Source of the DNA: Holacanthus passer
Taxonomy: Eukaryota; Chordata; Actinopteri; Pomacanthidae
Reading direction: 5' to 3'
DNA: 64,000 bases
Assembly: GCA_025331565.1 (NCBI GenBank)
Contig: JAFREQ010000077.1
Span: 991,501 to 1,055,500 of the forward strand
Positions within the stretch are counted from its first letter, which is position 1; each line of letters starts with the position of its first letter. Shown in pieces: positions 35,801 to 47,540 of the stretch. The position numbers were made by a program, and so were the translations under genes. The notes beneath the pieces were generated by a model. That model was not told the DNA's origin. It did no database searches and saw only the letters and a list, made by a program, of their open reading frames with translations.

Positions 35801-38800
35801 CTCCAAATAACAGTAAGCAGCAGTGGCTTCACTTGTAAAAAAAAAAACTACAGGTGCCCCAGATCCACTGCATGAATTACACATGCTTTAAGTGTTTACA
35901 TGGATTTATTTCATGTCTGTGAATTGTACATTTTGATTGTTACAGAGAATTCAGAGTCACAACATAAGTATTGAAATACTGCATGTATTTGTGTCATCAT
36001 AAATCAGATGTTCCTCATTTTGTTAAACATGTACTGAGTCAAATATTCTAATATACAAACAAGAGGCCACGATCATTGTGCACAACCGGGACAACATGCA
36101 AGATTAGGCATCTAAGGCATCTCTGGTATGTCCTTCTCTCATGTGTGATTGTGATCACAGGCTGAGACGCTGTGTGAGACTCTGGGCGTTGGCCCAGTTT
36201 GTGCCGGTGTCAAATTTTGTTGAATATCTGAGATATCCCAAAAAAAGGTGTTGATATCTGAAAGAGTAAAGAGCATGAAGCTACAAACAAACCAAAACAC
36301 GAGTGCTGCCCTTTGCCACTGTAGCCCAGCAAAACAGGTCACGGCAAATAATGTCAATATGAAAGATACATTCAATATGTTGTTGTAGCAGACTGCAAAG
36401 GTTTTCTTAATCTAATTTCAAAAAAGATATCAAGACAACTGCCAGTGAGATAAGGCCTCAGAGCACACACACAAGTGTACAGTAAACTAGCAGACCTCAG
36501 CTTAAAGTACAGTAATACTAGGTCACAATAGAGGTGTGTAACTTATCCCTGTGGTTTTAGGAGGTTCATGTACATGCATGTAACCTATATAGTACAGTAC
36601 ATAATATAATAAGGATGCTGATCCCATAGACCCTCCCCTCCCCCACTGACAGTGTTGTATAAAGCTGCCGGATAACCTGCTGTGGAACTTGGATCTGTAT
36701 TAGCTGGTCCAGGAGATTTCACCCGTTACGTAATCCTGAGTTTGCAGTCTGAGGATGAGTCTGCACGGCTGTGCCAGCGAGCTTGTGTCTAACTGTCTCA
36801 CCAAAGTCTGTTTACACTGTCACATATGCATATGCAACTGTAAGCACAATAAGGTGAGCGCACGCACACATGAAGCCACTCAGTTCAGTCCAGGGCGTGT
36901 AACTCTATTCCCTGGCACTGTTGTCTGTATCTACATCAGTGGCTTGGCAATCAGAGGTACTGTGCCAAAGGGTAGGATGAGCAGTAAGCCACTAAATAAG
37001 ACCAAGAGGTGCTGTAAGTAAGACCTAGCTATTACACAATAATCTGTCATTCAGGAAGTACCCAGATATAATCCAGTTAGTAACACGCCCACCAGGCCTA
37101 GTTACTGCATGCAATTTCCAGTAAGACTTAAAAATAGCCAGGCTGGAAAATACTATCACTCATTGGTTTATTTCCTTCTGCATCTGTTGGCCCACATCAA
37201 AGGACAATTGATCTGTTCAGGAAAGAGACGAGTACTTTTCATGAGTGACAATTATTTCAGCCTGTTAAGTGCTTAAGAACATCTTGAGTCTGGCTTATTT
37301 TAAGCAGCAAGACAAATGGCTGGTAGGAAGCTTGCATTGCAAAGCACTCAACAGTATATGCACAACGTAAACATTTTTGCAAAATCCATGCACCTTGAAT
37401 TGCATCTATATACTGTGCACTTGATGTATTCAAAATATTTTTTCCACCAAAGCTATCAAAGGCATTCACCGCCTTGCTTTTCACAAGATACCAGGGTTTT
37501 CCCTTCCATTTTAACACTTAGGCGCAGTGCCAAAGTGTTTATTCACAGCGCCTCAGCCGGATGAAAAGAAAACAAACTACGCTGAGAGTTCTCGACCACA
37601 TTTTGCTGTCATTTATGGTTGTGGTAGCTCCTCTGTGTTTGACCGAGGGCGAGGCTCAGCTCCTGCACAGACACACAGAGTGGACAGCAGAGAGGCCGCG
37701 GTGGAGACAGTGAAAGCATCCTGAGTGGAAAAATGAGAATCTGGCCTGAGATGTTCACGACCCAGGACGTGAGGGCTCTGCAGCAGGTGATCAAAACTAC
37801 CCAGAACATCATCTGTACCCATCTACTGAGCATCAGTGATATCAGTGAGATGAGATGCCTCTGCAGAGCCCAAAGGACACTAAAACACAATATCCAGCCC
37901 AGCCACACCCTGTTCACCCCGCTGCTGTCTGGCAACAACACAGAAGACAACAACCCTGTGTTGTAGAATCAATATACTATTTTTTTACATATTGTCTGTT
38001 TAGTGTGCTATGGACCTTTTTTGTGTCCTTAATAAAGTCGTTTTTATGTATTTATTATGACTACAATAAAAGGCTCTGGATTAAGCTGTCTCTCTCTGTC
38101 TGTTTAACCAACATGTAATCTCAGGCATCACTGTGACATTGACAATTTGAAACAAAATCTTTTTCACCCTTTTCAAGCACCAAAAACCGACTAATACAAA
38201 ACCTGCTACTTCAAACATTACGCATATGGCTTGCCTCATTCATCAGGGATGGCATATTAACTAGTATATTTCAGCTGGCACGCACAGCGACTCAATGCAT
38301 GCAAAGTAAAATAGACCGTACAGTGAACTGCTCTTTCCTCTGTTTGCATCTAAGCTTTTCCTTGACAGCCCGATGAAATGTGAAAGTGAAACCGGAGCGC
38401 AGCGACACTCGAGGCAGACCTCAATTCCTGAGGAGCCAGCCCACATCTTCATCTGCAGCCTCACCAGTCGTCAGAAGGAGAGCAGCCGAGCAAACATCAA
38501 GCCTGGGGTCGACTCTGGGTTAACGTGGTCGGAAATCATCAGCATCAACGTGCGCTGCTCTTGCTAAAATGGCAGAAGCATGCAGAGCCAAGACCTTGTA
38601 AATGTAACTGTATGACAATCAGGAGGAACCTTTAGAAATAATGATTTAGCAAAATAATATATGTTGTGCATTAAATTCAGGGCACAGAAAAGATTATAAA
38701 ACACAAACAGGAGGCAGCTTATTGTGGCTAGAAAATTATTTTATAGAAAACATAATCTAACTTTTACTTTGCCAGTTTGATACCTGAAAAATAATTTGTA

Positions 38801-41800
38801 AAACCAACATTTTGAAATAGGTTCCCATTAACTATAACCACCTCTCCCATATCTCCTTTGTTAGATGCCTGTCTGTAATGCTGGAATCGACAAATGTATT
38901 ATTGCATTGTTCAACATTAAGACACCATGGGAAGGATCTTCAGCTACATTCCTCAGATGAAAAAACTCAAATTACATTACTATGTAATTACCTCTGAAAT
39001 GATACCCTGACACCAGATTCAAGAATGACGCATCTATTGGTCTAATCCACCCAACAACAGGGCTCAAGAACTCTGAGACAAAAGCCTGGACTCCTCTTGG
39101 ACTGAATCAGTAACATGAGACTCGGAAGGAAGAGGCTTATCTCCTCAACTCATCACGCACCATTGGAACCTGATCTTTAAGACTAGCAAATGAGCTATGA
39201 TACTTCTGAAACAAAAAGCAAATGATTAGCCACGATAAGTCGAAAGCAACATCACCATTAGAACAAAGCAACATTCCTATATCCCTCATGTGGTCTTCAA
39301 AAACTGAATCATTTCAGTTTGGCCAACAACGGTATTTTAAATGTGACGGTGAAAAAGAGCAGAGCTGCTGAATAATATACAAAGTGGGAATAAACACGAA
39401 CAGACCACAGCCAAGATCTCATTGTTCATTCTCACTGCATCATTCTCAGACTCTGCATCCCTCGTTATTGGTCCACAGCAAAACCACCAGAGATCCGTGA
39501 AAAGTACAGAACGCCACAGGGGACGCTGTCCATCCCAGAGGCTTTACAAAAACAGATAACACAAGATTCTAAGCAACCTGCATGGTAATGAGGAATGATG
39601 ATGACGTCTGTGAGAGCACAGAGTGATTCAGCAGGTTAAAGATGTGAGCATAACACAGGGTAACAGCTCTCGCTTTTGGATCGTACCGCCACACTGCAAA
39701 ACATGACAATATTAATACGCAACGGGACGTTTCTGAACGGCAGCAGATTTTATCCATCACACAGAACCACATCAAACACATTACGATAAGAGGAATCAAA
39801 CGCAAATCCCAAATGCACTTACACAATGCAAACACTCACTCTGACAGACATAATCCTCAATAGTATATTACACACCAGCCTGATATTAGATCATTTTCAC
39901 TGGATTATTTTCAATGACATTGTTCCTTCTGTCATATAGTAAACAATCACTAAGTTAAATTAAATGCTCTCAATTCTGTTGTGATTCCATTTTCAATATC
40001 TTCCCTGGCTTTTTAGTATTACACTGATGATCCCAGCAAGATACAGTGAAGCAGTTAAGCTTAATGATAAACTGTAGGTCTCCATCTTCATAGAGCAACA
40101 TGCCAGATGTTAGGACTTTATTGGTTCCAAATTTCTCCAGAGAATTGCTACAACACTGCTCCAAATTTCTAGAATACATCAAAAATTTGAAATGAAATGA
40201 CAAAATACACACACAACACATACAAGTTTATATTGTAAATGTTTAATGTTCTAACACCCTTAAATCAATCCTGGTACTCACTTGAGTACCTGACTAAAAA
40301 AAAATGTATGTGCACCCCTGCCTATACAATTTCATACAAGATCAGACATCAACCACTCTGGAAATTCATATGATGCTAATAAAGCACAATGCCTAAAACA
40401 ATCACACCAATAAATTCATGCATTGCAGTGGAAATGGACAGAAAAATAAGTGTCTGAGCTAAATGCAGTCAGTGGATTTTGGATGCATGAACCTGAAGGC
40501 AGTACTTTAAGGGAATCTAACATACTAAACTTAGGGAAAATGGAAAATAATTATACTATATATTATACTATTGGCAAGATGGGTTTGATCCTGCAGAATC
40601 TCAGGACTACAGCTCCTGTCAAATGTAAAGCAAAAACTTTGACTGTCAGACTAAACTGTAACACTAAGTATTCAAACAAGCTATTTCAGTCCTGTTCCCC
40701 ACTCTGTCTTATCTGTAGCAGATCAGTCCTGCAGTTAAAGGAGATGTGTTGAACAGAGCGTGTTAATATCACCCGGCTGACATCCACCCAGAAATGTACC
40801 ACACTTCACTTTACACTTTGATGCTCAGGTCCCAGGTGCTGTGTGACGCTGCTGACACCCCAGAAATAACAGGAAAGCATTGACGACAGCAATATGTGAT
40901 GTAGAGGAGAGATTTTGTTCCACCTTTCTAATTTTGTATGGCATAGTGCTAATATACTGTTTTGCTCTCACACCGCCTCATGTGTTCATAATACTTTTAT
41001 ACTGTTTGTTACAGGAGGATGACGTTGATGATGTTGCTAAAAACAGCATCTAGGTCCACGTCTTCCTCTTCCTTTTCCCCGTCTTCTTTCAACTACTTGT
41101 TTAATTGTCTTTGCTTCACAATGCTGAGCTGTCTGCTGCCAGTCTCAAGGGAACACATCAGATCAGTGTACCAGTCTCCATTCATCCCTGCAAAACAATG
41201 ACATGTTTACACAGCACATTTACAGGGTCCACAGACGTCTCTCAGTGTCTGTTTTGAACATGTGCTTTACTTTAGCTCAGGTTCACGTCTGTGCAGAAAA
41301 TTCCTTTCACGAACATCTTACTTTGCATGCATCATCTCTGAAAGTGATGAAAAGTGCCTCCGGCTACACTGAGAATAGTCAATGAAATGTATTCATCAAC
41401 AAAATAGAATGAGAACATCTGCCAAGCAAATTAAAAATTGACAGCACATTAACTAATTATGTTTGAAATATGAAAGACTATCGAGCTTTTCCTCTTTTGA
41501 CAGTGATAATAAAAGATTAAAGAAATGCAACACTATCATTTAGACCTTCAGTTTATTTCAGCTGGCTACAATACTGCCCCTGATAGTGATTCTAAAATGG
41601 AAAATCTACCCAAAATCAGCCACTAGTTGGCTTCTGTCTGAACAACGCATAGTTTCATCAGCAATGCGAAATAACCATTTACAACAGGTACAACACAAAT
41701 ATTGAGTTTAAACTCGTCCTGATGGATTGAAAGAGAAAATTAGTCATCAATACAACATCACTAGTCCTGAATACTGAATCTGATAGTACCCTGATTTACA

Positions 41801-44746
41801 GCAATCACTCCTCCATCAAGCCTTTAATTGCACAAGTAATGCATCAAAAAAAATCCTGGCGACATCAAAAATTAAATACATCATAGATCTGTCTTACCTT
41901 TGATGCCTGATCAGTTTTCTTGATGGTCATTTATCGACACAGATCCTCCATCATCACCTCTCAGATTTCAGGGGGCGTGTCCAGGAAAAAACGTTCACTT
42001 ACGATATTAAATGTTGAGTCATTTGTTTAGATTTGAACGCATGTTGTAATTGGAGCAGGCGTTTGTCGTCAGTGGTCAGAGGTGATATCGCTGATCGGGT
42101 CGTTAAGTGCAACGGTAGCGAAGTGAACTTTGGCCTCCATCAGTGCACAAGTGTAGTTTTACAATGTGATGGGCCGGAGCCAACATTCAGGGGTGTATCA
42201 ATTAGTACTGCCAATAAAATAGATAAGTAAATTCATTCAAAAAATATGTTGCCATTTATTGCAAAACACTTTCAACTTATGCTTTCAACATACTCAGTTT
42301 CTGTTTTCTATTAAATGTTAAATCAAATTTAGAGCTAAGTGACCCTTTGTCAGTGAAAAACTGAATTTGCATTTGGCTTAGTTGAGGTTAAATTCACATC
42401 TTAGCAGAGCTTTGCCGAAGGTGCCTTAAAACAAATGAACAGATAAATAAAGGTGTGGTGTGCAGGTCTGTGATTAAAGTCAATGCACAGTGAAAAAGCA
42501 CTGCAGATGCTTATCAAGTGTCCTGTTGAACTATTCAAATCACGCTTTCAATTTTGCATGACACTTGCCTTCAAACTTGTTTATTTGTGTTTGTTTTTTC
42601 TCTCTCTGTCTCACCCTCAAGTCATGAAAACTTGTCACGCTTAGTCACTCGCTCCCTGAACGTTACGAATGTGAATAAACAAGCTATCAAATCCCATTTT
42701 CTGCCCCCTGTCAGCCATGTGCTCCGACATCCTCTCTACTACAGGAGCGGCGGACAGAAGTCAGCACAGATCAGCTGCAGCCTGATTGGCTCACGCTCTG
42801 TCAGCAGACATCAGAAGATGAACCTGATTGGCCGGTTGTCAGTACCAGGGAAGGGACAGCTCCTACACATTACTCCCATGCTGCCTCACTTTCTGTCTCT
42901 CACACACACACAGATTTCATTTCCACAAATAAGAGCATGTTTAAATCAGTGTTAAAAATAAAATGTGCCTCTTTTCAAACAGACGATAGAAGAAGCCAAA
43001 ATGCCTCCTGTTCACCGTGTGCTGCCTCTGAATGCTTAACGAAGCCTGTGCTAACTTTACGCATGACTCATTTTGTTTTGCTTGGAACCATTTCTTGCTC
43101 AACCTGGCACGGACCTGGACAATAATGACCCTTCAGTGAGTCCACATATTTGGGACCGGACCTGCACACGACCCACATGTGAAATGCATCAACGCACATG
43201 ATCACAAAGCAATATTTACTTAACCCCTGTAACAGTGAAATATCAGACAGGAAAATGTTGTAGGTGGTGTAAAGCCTTGCAGACACTGCCCTGGGCAAAC
43301 AATGACACATATTAATATCAGTCAGTCCAACATGGTTTCATTAAACAGATTTTGTCTTGTTATAAGCAAATAAATCCTTCTTTTGTCAAAACCTTCCAGC
43401 TGAAAACACTGTTCAGTATTTTGATGATGGATCAATCATTTTTTTAAGCAAAAACACTAAAACTTCTCTAATTCCAAAATCTCTAATGTGTGAATTTACT
43501 ACTTTTCTCTGTTTTTTAACACTTTAAATGGAAGATATTTGGGTTTTGGACAAAACAGGTCGTCACCTTAAGCTTGTGTTGGCCCTGTTTCTCTTTTCTT
43601 TCCTGATATTTTATAGTCAAAAAGATAAATCCATATTAATGATCCTTATCATTTTCATACTGAAATTGTTCAGAATAGAGTTTTGAATGAACTTACAATA
43701 ACATATAATTCACTGTCCTGTACAAAACAATCTGTAGAATTTCAAAACGCCTACTTTCCTGATATTTTACAGTCAAACTGATGCATCAATATAATAATAA
43801 GAAATTGGAAATAATAGCAAATTGGAGCCTTTATCATTTTCATACATGACAAAACATACACTGTTGAGAATAGTGTTTTCTGTGTTCATGCAGCAAGTTG
43901 CCTTTTCATTTCCCTGTAGTCTCTCAAAATGCCAGCTTCCTTGATATTTATCAATGAATGACAAATCAAAAATAATAACAAGTAACAATAAACTGTGGCC
44001 TTATTATCTTACAGAACAAAACATACATTGCTCAGAACAGTTTTGGAGTGAACTTACAGGAACATGCAGTTTGTTGCCTACTTTCTTGATTGCTTTTATT
44101 TTAGAGTCAATGAATGATGAATCAATGATAATAATAAATTTGAGATAATATAAATTGGGGGCCTTATTTTCATACACAACAAAACATACATTGTTCAGAC
44201 TGAACTTATGTTGCCTTTCATTTTCCTGTACTTTGCATGTGATAACTATCAGACCCTCTCCTCATATGGAGACCCCCCCTCCCCCTCCGGATGTCTGAGT
44301 GTGGCTGAGCCAGGCTCGGTCCAGCACGCTGCAGGGCCCCTGACTGACTGAGTGCACGGATGAAGCAGCTGGAGCCGTGAACGACCTTTTACAACAGCAC
44401 AGAATAAATGAGAGGACATGAAGGACAAACCCGTCCACAGACACCACCGTGCATCATCGGGGAGCTTTGCAGTGGGGAGTGCACGGCGTGGCTGCAGGCC
44501 TGCGTGGACCTCATTTCACGCTCCGCACATTTGCGGATGATATAAGAGGACAAGGCGCAGATTTAATCCCCGGGGCTGGTGCATGTGCGCCAAATCAGCC
44601 CGGCCTGCGCACGGATGTGAGTGTGCGGTGCGGTGCGTGCGGTGCGTGGACTCGAGCTCTCACCAGTTCTCCTGCATCCATCGGATGGCCTCGTCCTCGT
44701 TGAACTGTCTCTCGAACTCGTACTCCTGCAGCGCCAGCACCGACAT
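29868..44746 (-). CDS. elovl6: very long chain fatty acid elongase 6, 4 coding exons
   Basis: Catalyses the condensation step that extends C12-C16 saturated and monounsaturated acyl-CoAs with malonyl-CoA in the ER membrane. Coding exons in transcript order: 44746-44664, 31229-31098, 30748-30597, 30310-29868, with introns of 13.4 kb, 349 bp and 286 bp. All junctions are GT-AG and the 810-nt frame gives 269 residues (human 265). The histidine box HWYHH is at residues 139-143. GGWFMTMNY and the [12 protein letters not shown] motif are typical of the ELOVL family, and several hydrophobic helices are evident. [13 protein letters not shown] and [16 protein letters not shown] blocks identify ELOVL6 rather than ELOVL1-5 or 7. 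The C-terminus ends KKSE, a canonical KKXX ER-retrieval signal. The start ATG at 44746 reads [12 protein letters not shown], against human MNMSVLTLQEYEFE; no upstream in-frame ATG precedes it. Confidence 0.97.
32279..32700 (+). repeat. degenerate teleost repeat (GATACCACTTT...GTACTTACATTTG type)
   Basis: Starts GGGAAGCACTGATACCACTTT, continues CACAAGTACAAGTACTTACATTT, GAGTACTGATGAGTACTTA, and ends GAGTACTTTTACG with a TACTGGTATCTGTATC tail. This arrangement of nested GTACTC-like words recurs in fish genomes. A short terminal piece of the same type lies at 40240-40320 (TGGTACTCACTTGAGTACC to GTGCACCCCTG). Confidence 0.5.
34077..34089 (+). promoter_or_regulatory. perfect DR1 element in elovl6 intron 1
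   Basis: AGGTCAAAGGTCA, two exact half-sites with one-base spacing, the PPAR/RXR or HNF4 consensus. ELOVL6 is a lipogenic gene, so a response element for a lipid-sensing receptor is biologically reasonable. It lies 2.8 kb downstream (in plus coordinates) of coding exon 2. Confidence 0.42.
35085..35367 (-). repeat. GGGCTGCAACTAA-type dispersed repeat, copy 2
   Basis: Reversed copy: it ends TCGTTAGTTTCAGCCCT on the plus strand and contains TTGATCAACAGAAAATTAATCA, TTTTGATAATCGATTGATTTC and ATTTTGGACTTTTGGGGGGAACAAAAGACAAC. This is the best preserved member in the window. Confidence 0.65.
37520..38075 (+). repeat. LINE relic: C-terminal part of a retrotransposon ORF2
   Basis: The frame at 37733-37966 reads [35 protein letters not shown] and [14 protein letters not shown]. 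This is the characteristic end of ORF2 in fish non-LTR retrotransposons (ALQRVVRTAQ-like, then RCL-RAQ-I, then HPSH-LF-LLPSG). Upstream pieces occur in other frames, so it is broken by frameshifts. Two AATAAA-type signals follow near 38030 and 38065. GC content is clearly higher than in the flanks. Clade is uncertain (L2/Rex-like). It is non-functional. Confidence 0.55.
42782..42831. promoter_or_regulatory. paired NF-Y-type CCAAT boxes
   Basis: CTGATTGG occurs at 42782-42789 and again at 42824-42831, a 42-bp spacing of about four helical turns. The second is followed by CCGG, completing the NF-Y consensus. They lie in a locally GC-richer stretch of elovl6 intron 1, about 1.9 kb downstream of coding exon 1. 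Confidence 0.35.
43403..43590 (+). repeat. GGGCTGCAACTAA-type dispersed repeat, copy 3
   Basis: Partial copy with GATCAATCATTTTTTTAAGCAAAAACACTAA, TTCCAAAATCTC and the GATATTTGGGTTTTGGACAAAACAGG box. It abuts the tandem array that starts near 43597. Confidence 0.5.
43597..44233. repeat. imperfect ~155-180-bp tandem array, four units
   Basis: Units begin near 43597, 43753, 43935 and 44079. Each starts with a CTTTCCTGATATTTTA-like box, then AGTCAATGAATGATGAATCAAT, a run of AATAATAA, GCCTTATCATTTTCATAC, ACAAAACATACATTGTTCAGA and a GAACTTACAGGAACATGC-like end. Units differ by substitutions and small indels, so the array is old. It lies 0.4-1.1 kb inside elovl6 intron 1. Confidence 0.75.
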
Positions 44747-44950
44747 GCTCCCCGTGTTTGTGCTCGCCGTGGCCGGACAGGATGGCTGCTTCCTCGGTTC
44801 AGTGTGCGTCCCCGCAGCCCGTCACTCGCATCGCTCTGCGGCTGCTGCTGCTGCTGCGGCGCCACCTTCCTCCTCCACCGGCTGACAGAGCCACCGCCCT
44901 CCTCCTCCTCAGCGGGGCGCTTCCGGGTCCTAGCGCCGCCGGGTTTCAGC
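44440..44950 (-). promoter_or_regulatory. elovl6: CpG-rich elovl6 promoter / first-exon region
   Basis: A dense cluster of CpG dinucleotides (for example GTGCGGTGCGGTGCGTGCGG near 44616-44645 and the GCGCCGCCGGG stretch near 44930) stands out from the AT-rich surroundings and encloses the elovl6 start codon. This is the expected position of the CpG-island promoter. The transcription start is not defined. Confidence 0.6.
44664..44746 (-). other. elovl6: elovl6 first coding exon
   Basis: Twenty-seven codons plus two bases, reading [20 protein letters not shown] to MQEN-W, then a GTGAGAG donor. It joins exon 2 (GAAGAAGTCC) in phase 2 to give the NW-KKSFLF junction, as in human. It sits in the most CpG-dense part of the window. 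Isolated from the rest of the gene by 13.4 kb, it is easily missed. Confidence 0.95.
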
Positions 44951-45031
44951 CTCCTCTGTGTGATTACATTCAGTTCAATTTGACTCAGATTCATTCTAGT
45001 CTTGAATTGAACTGGATGAATTTGATTAGTT

Positions 45032-45600
45032 AAAAATGGATGATCCAACTATGAGATTATCATGAAACAAAACTTGTTTTACCTCATTTCACTCAAATTC
45101 ACTCAAGAGCTGCAAATAATGATCATTTTCTTTATTGGTTACTTCATTGTTTAGACTGTTTTTAGTTTGAAAAACACCAATCTAACATATTAGAATTTCT
45201 TGTCACTGATCCCACAGTCAAAGAAGGCCATAACTATTTCTTCACAATATATAATAATATATGTCATTTTAAAAGTCTACTAATTGATTGTTGGACTAAG
45301 CACCATTTGAATCTGTGAAATTTTAACTGAAGTTTTGAAGATTGATAAAAATCTAACTGTGATATTATCGTTAAGTTGAGGTTCAATAAGTGAAGAATGA
45401 CTTATTTCAACTCATTTGATTTAAAATGAATCTACGGCTGCAAGTAACTATTATTTTCTTTATTGACCAATTCATCATTTAACCTGTAAAATGTCAGACA
45501 GGAGTACAAAAAACACCAATCTGACACGTTGGAATTGCTTGTTTTGTCAATCAATTGATCAACTGATTGTTTAAAGGACTCTGACATTGTTCAGTGTTTA
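45032..45600. repeat. ~315-bp tandem duplication upstream of elovl6
   Basis: Two diverged units start near 45032 and 45347. They share AAAAAT..CCAACT/CTAACTGTGA, TATTTCAACTCATTT-like, GGCTGCAAGTAACTATTATTTTC (first unit GAGCTGCAAATAATGATCATTTTC), TTTATTGACCAATTCATC, and AAAAACACCAATCTGACAC. Both carry a piece of the GGGCTGCAACTAA-type repeat. The first unit starts about 290 bp upstream of the elovl6 ATG. Confidence 0.6.
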
Positions 45601-46187
45601 TATATTATTGAACTGATTGTAACAGATGCATTTATGTATAAGCAAATGTGATGCTGTAGCTCGTCGAGTTGGAGCTGATTTGAATTCCTTTATTCCATGT
45701 TGGGTAGTTTAATGTATAATAATCTATCATATTTTTTTACACATTAAACATAAGAGAGATAGTATAAACAAATATGGATGTTCAAAAGACACTAGTTATC
45801 AGATCATGTAATAAAAGCCAATACTGAAAATGTATAACTAAGCAGATACTTGTCTTACCACCTGTGTTAAAAATACTTCTTTGTACCTGTCTCATATTTT
45901 TGCTTTAGTCATCTCAATATTGAGCCACAAACACCACCGGTTTTTCCAGTTTTTAAGAAATAGACAAGAGATATATAGTCGGCTATATCGTACTCAGACA
46001 GTACATGGCACAATCATTAGCTTTTTCCCAACGTTCTTATCAGCCTATTAAGGTGGGAGCTGTATCTTCACCTGGCAAAAAGCCAAACAGGTGGAGTGAA
46101 CCCTTTGGCACCACCTGGTTGAACTTTCACCCACATACTGACGACACGGCTGCAGGCAAATGCAGACACGAGCACGCGTGTGCACAA

Positions 46188-46213
46188 ACACACACACACA
46201 CACACACACACAC
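46188..46213. repeat. (AC)13 microsatellite
   Basis: Uninterrupted AC run of 26 bases in the elovl6-pitx2 interval. Confidence 0.95.
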
Positions 46214-47508
46214 TACAGGACGATGCTCTCTCCTGATTTGGCTGCAGGTTGTAGTGTTTCAGCACTGATATGCAAACTGTGGCAGACTTACCTTTGGATG
46301 GTGGGCAGATCTTCTGATGATTTTGCAGCTTGACTTGGACTTTCAGCAGCCACGATCTCATAACATATCACCTGATTCAAACATGGAAAAATACTGTTGC
46401 AGGAAGCTGGTGGATAGATTTTTTCATCTGACATTCTTTCAGCTGTTACCTCATCGTCATCATATTTATTCTACAAATCAAGTGAATAAAAGCCTTGATC
46501 TCATCTCTCAACAGTTTGTCATTGGTTCTTTCTACTACAAGCAATTTGCCGACATCTGTTTACAAGAACTAATGAATTTGACAAGAATGAAAGATCCACC
46601 ATATGAAGGTTCTCTCTCAGAAAAACTCAAAGTTTCCAGTTCAACAGTTTGCAGTTTTAGCTTTTCAGAGCCTCAGCACAAGAATTTATCTTTACATTCA
46701 CATCTGAAGGTGGATCAACAAATCAACTCAATTATGAATCAGTCAGTGATTTGAAAATGAATATGAAAAATCAGATTCAGTTGTCTTGGTTTATGAGATA
46801 TTGGAGATGCTTTGTTGGGAATGGCCACAAAGCATCAGCTCACAAATTTTATGTTTTATGTTTCACAGTTTCTCCTGTGCAGAGCTGTGGGCATGTGGCT
46901 GCAGACGCTGATGAGGTCAAATCCTGGATGACAACAACATAAATAAATGTGTTTGACCTGACTGAGCTGCACTTATTGTCAGCTCCTGCACCTCACTCCT
47001 GCCTTTTCATCTCCCTTGTTACCTAATTACGCCTCCCAAAATATCCAGCTTTAAGATTTCATCATGGCATCATTAGTTTCCCACGGGTCTCCTGAGTGTA
47101 ATTCTGCTGCAGGACTGAAAGGTGTGACCTCTCACCTGCCTGTCTAAACACATCATCTTAAGGTCTCCCAGTGGAGCGTCTGCCGCCGAGGCCGGGTGTA
47201 CTACAGCACCAGCTGGGATTTCATCATCCCAGTTCATTCTCTCCACACTAAATAAATCTCAAGTGTTGTTGTTGGGGAAGCACAGAAGGGCTGTGTAAAT
47301 ATATGTGTGTCTATGTACGTGCTTACCTGCATGTCTGTTGTGATTTGTGGGTTAGTGAGTGCACCTGTGTTGTGGATTTTATGGCTGACGTTTGGCATGT
47401 GAGGCATCTGGAGTGAGCTCATCGGAGCGTGACGACAGAGAGTTCATGCATTCATGAGTTGTGTCCTTTTTGTAATCGGGGAAGTCCTTCATGTGAATAT
47501 ATGAGGGA

Positions 47509-47509
<1 letters not shown>

Positions 47510-47538
<29 letters not shown>
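47510..47538. repeat. (TG)14 microsatellite
   Basis: Uninterrupted TG run; shorter runs occur at 48313-48330 and 58249-58266. Confidence 0.95.

Positions 47539-47540
<2 letters not shown>

Larger units (their letters stand above)
31230..44663 (-). other. elovl6: elovl6 intron 1, repeat-rich, no supported gene
   Basis: Contains relics of several repeat families (32279-32700, 35085-35367, 37520-38070, 40240-40320, 43403-43590), a ~155-bp tandem array (43597-44233), a perfect DR1 at 34077-34089 and paired NF-Y-type CCAAT boxes at 42782-42831. Open frames in it are short, and none is recognisable as a host gene. Confidence 0.7.

Noticed and set aside
37609..37953. A 114-codon minus-strand open frame
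   Set aside because: It is antisense to the LINE ORF2 relic, whose sense strand carries recognisable retrotransposon motifs.
42033..42230. Open frame reading [19 protein letters not shown]
   Set aside because: Short and unsupported by splice sites, with no known domain. It may be repeat-derived, but I could not assign it.
42554..42955. A 133-codon plus-strand open frame in elovl6 intron 1
   Set aside because: No recognisable motif, low-complexity CACACA and TCTCTC segments are translated within it, and no splice or promoter support exists on that strand.
44563..45048. Long minus- and plus-strand frames across the CpG-rich block
   Set aside because: They run over the elovl6 first exon in wrong frames and have Arg/Ser/Ala-rich, GC-driven composition. 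The real frame is the short [12 protein letters not shown] exon.
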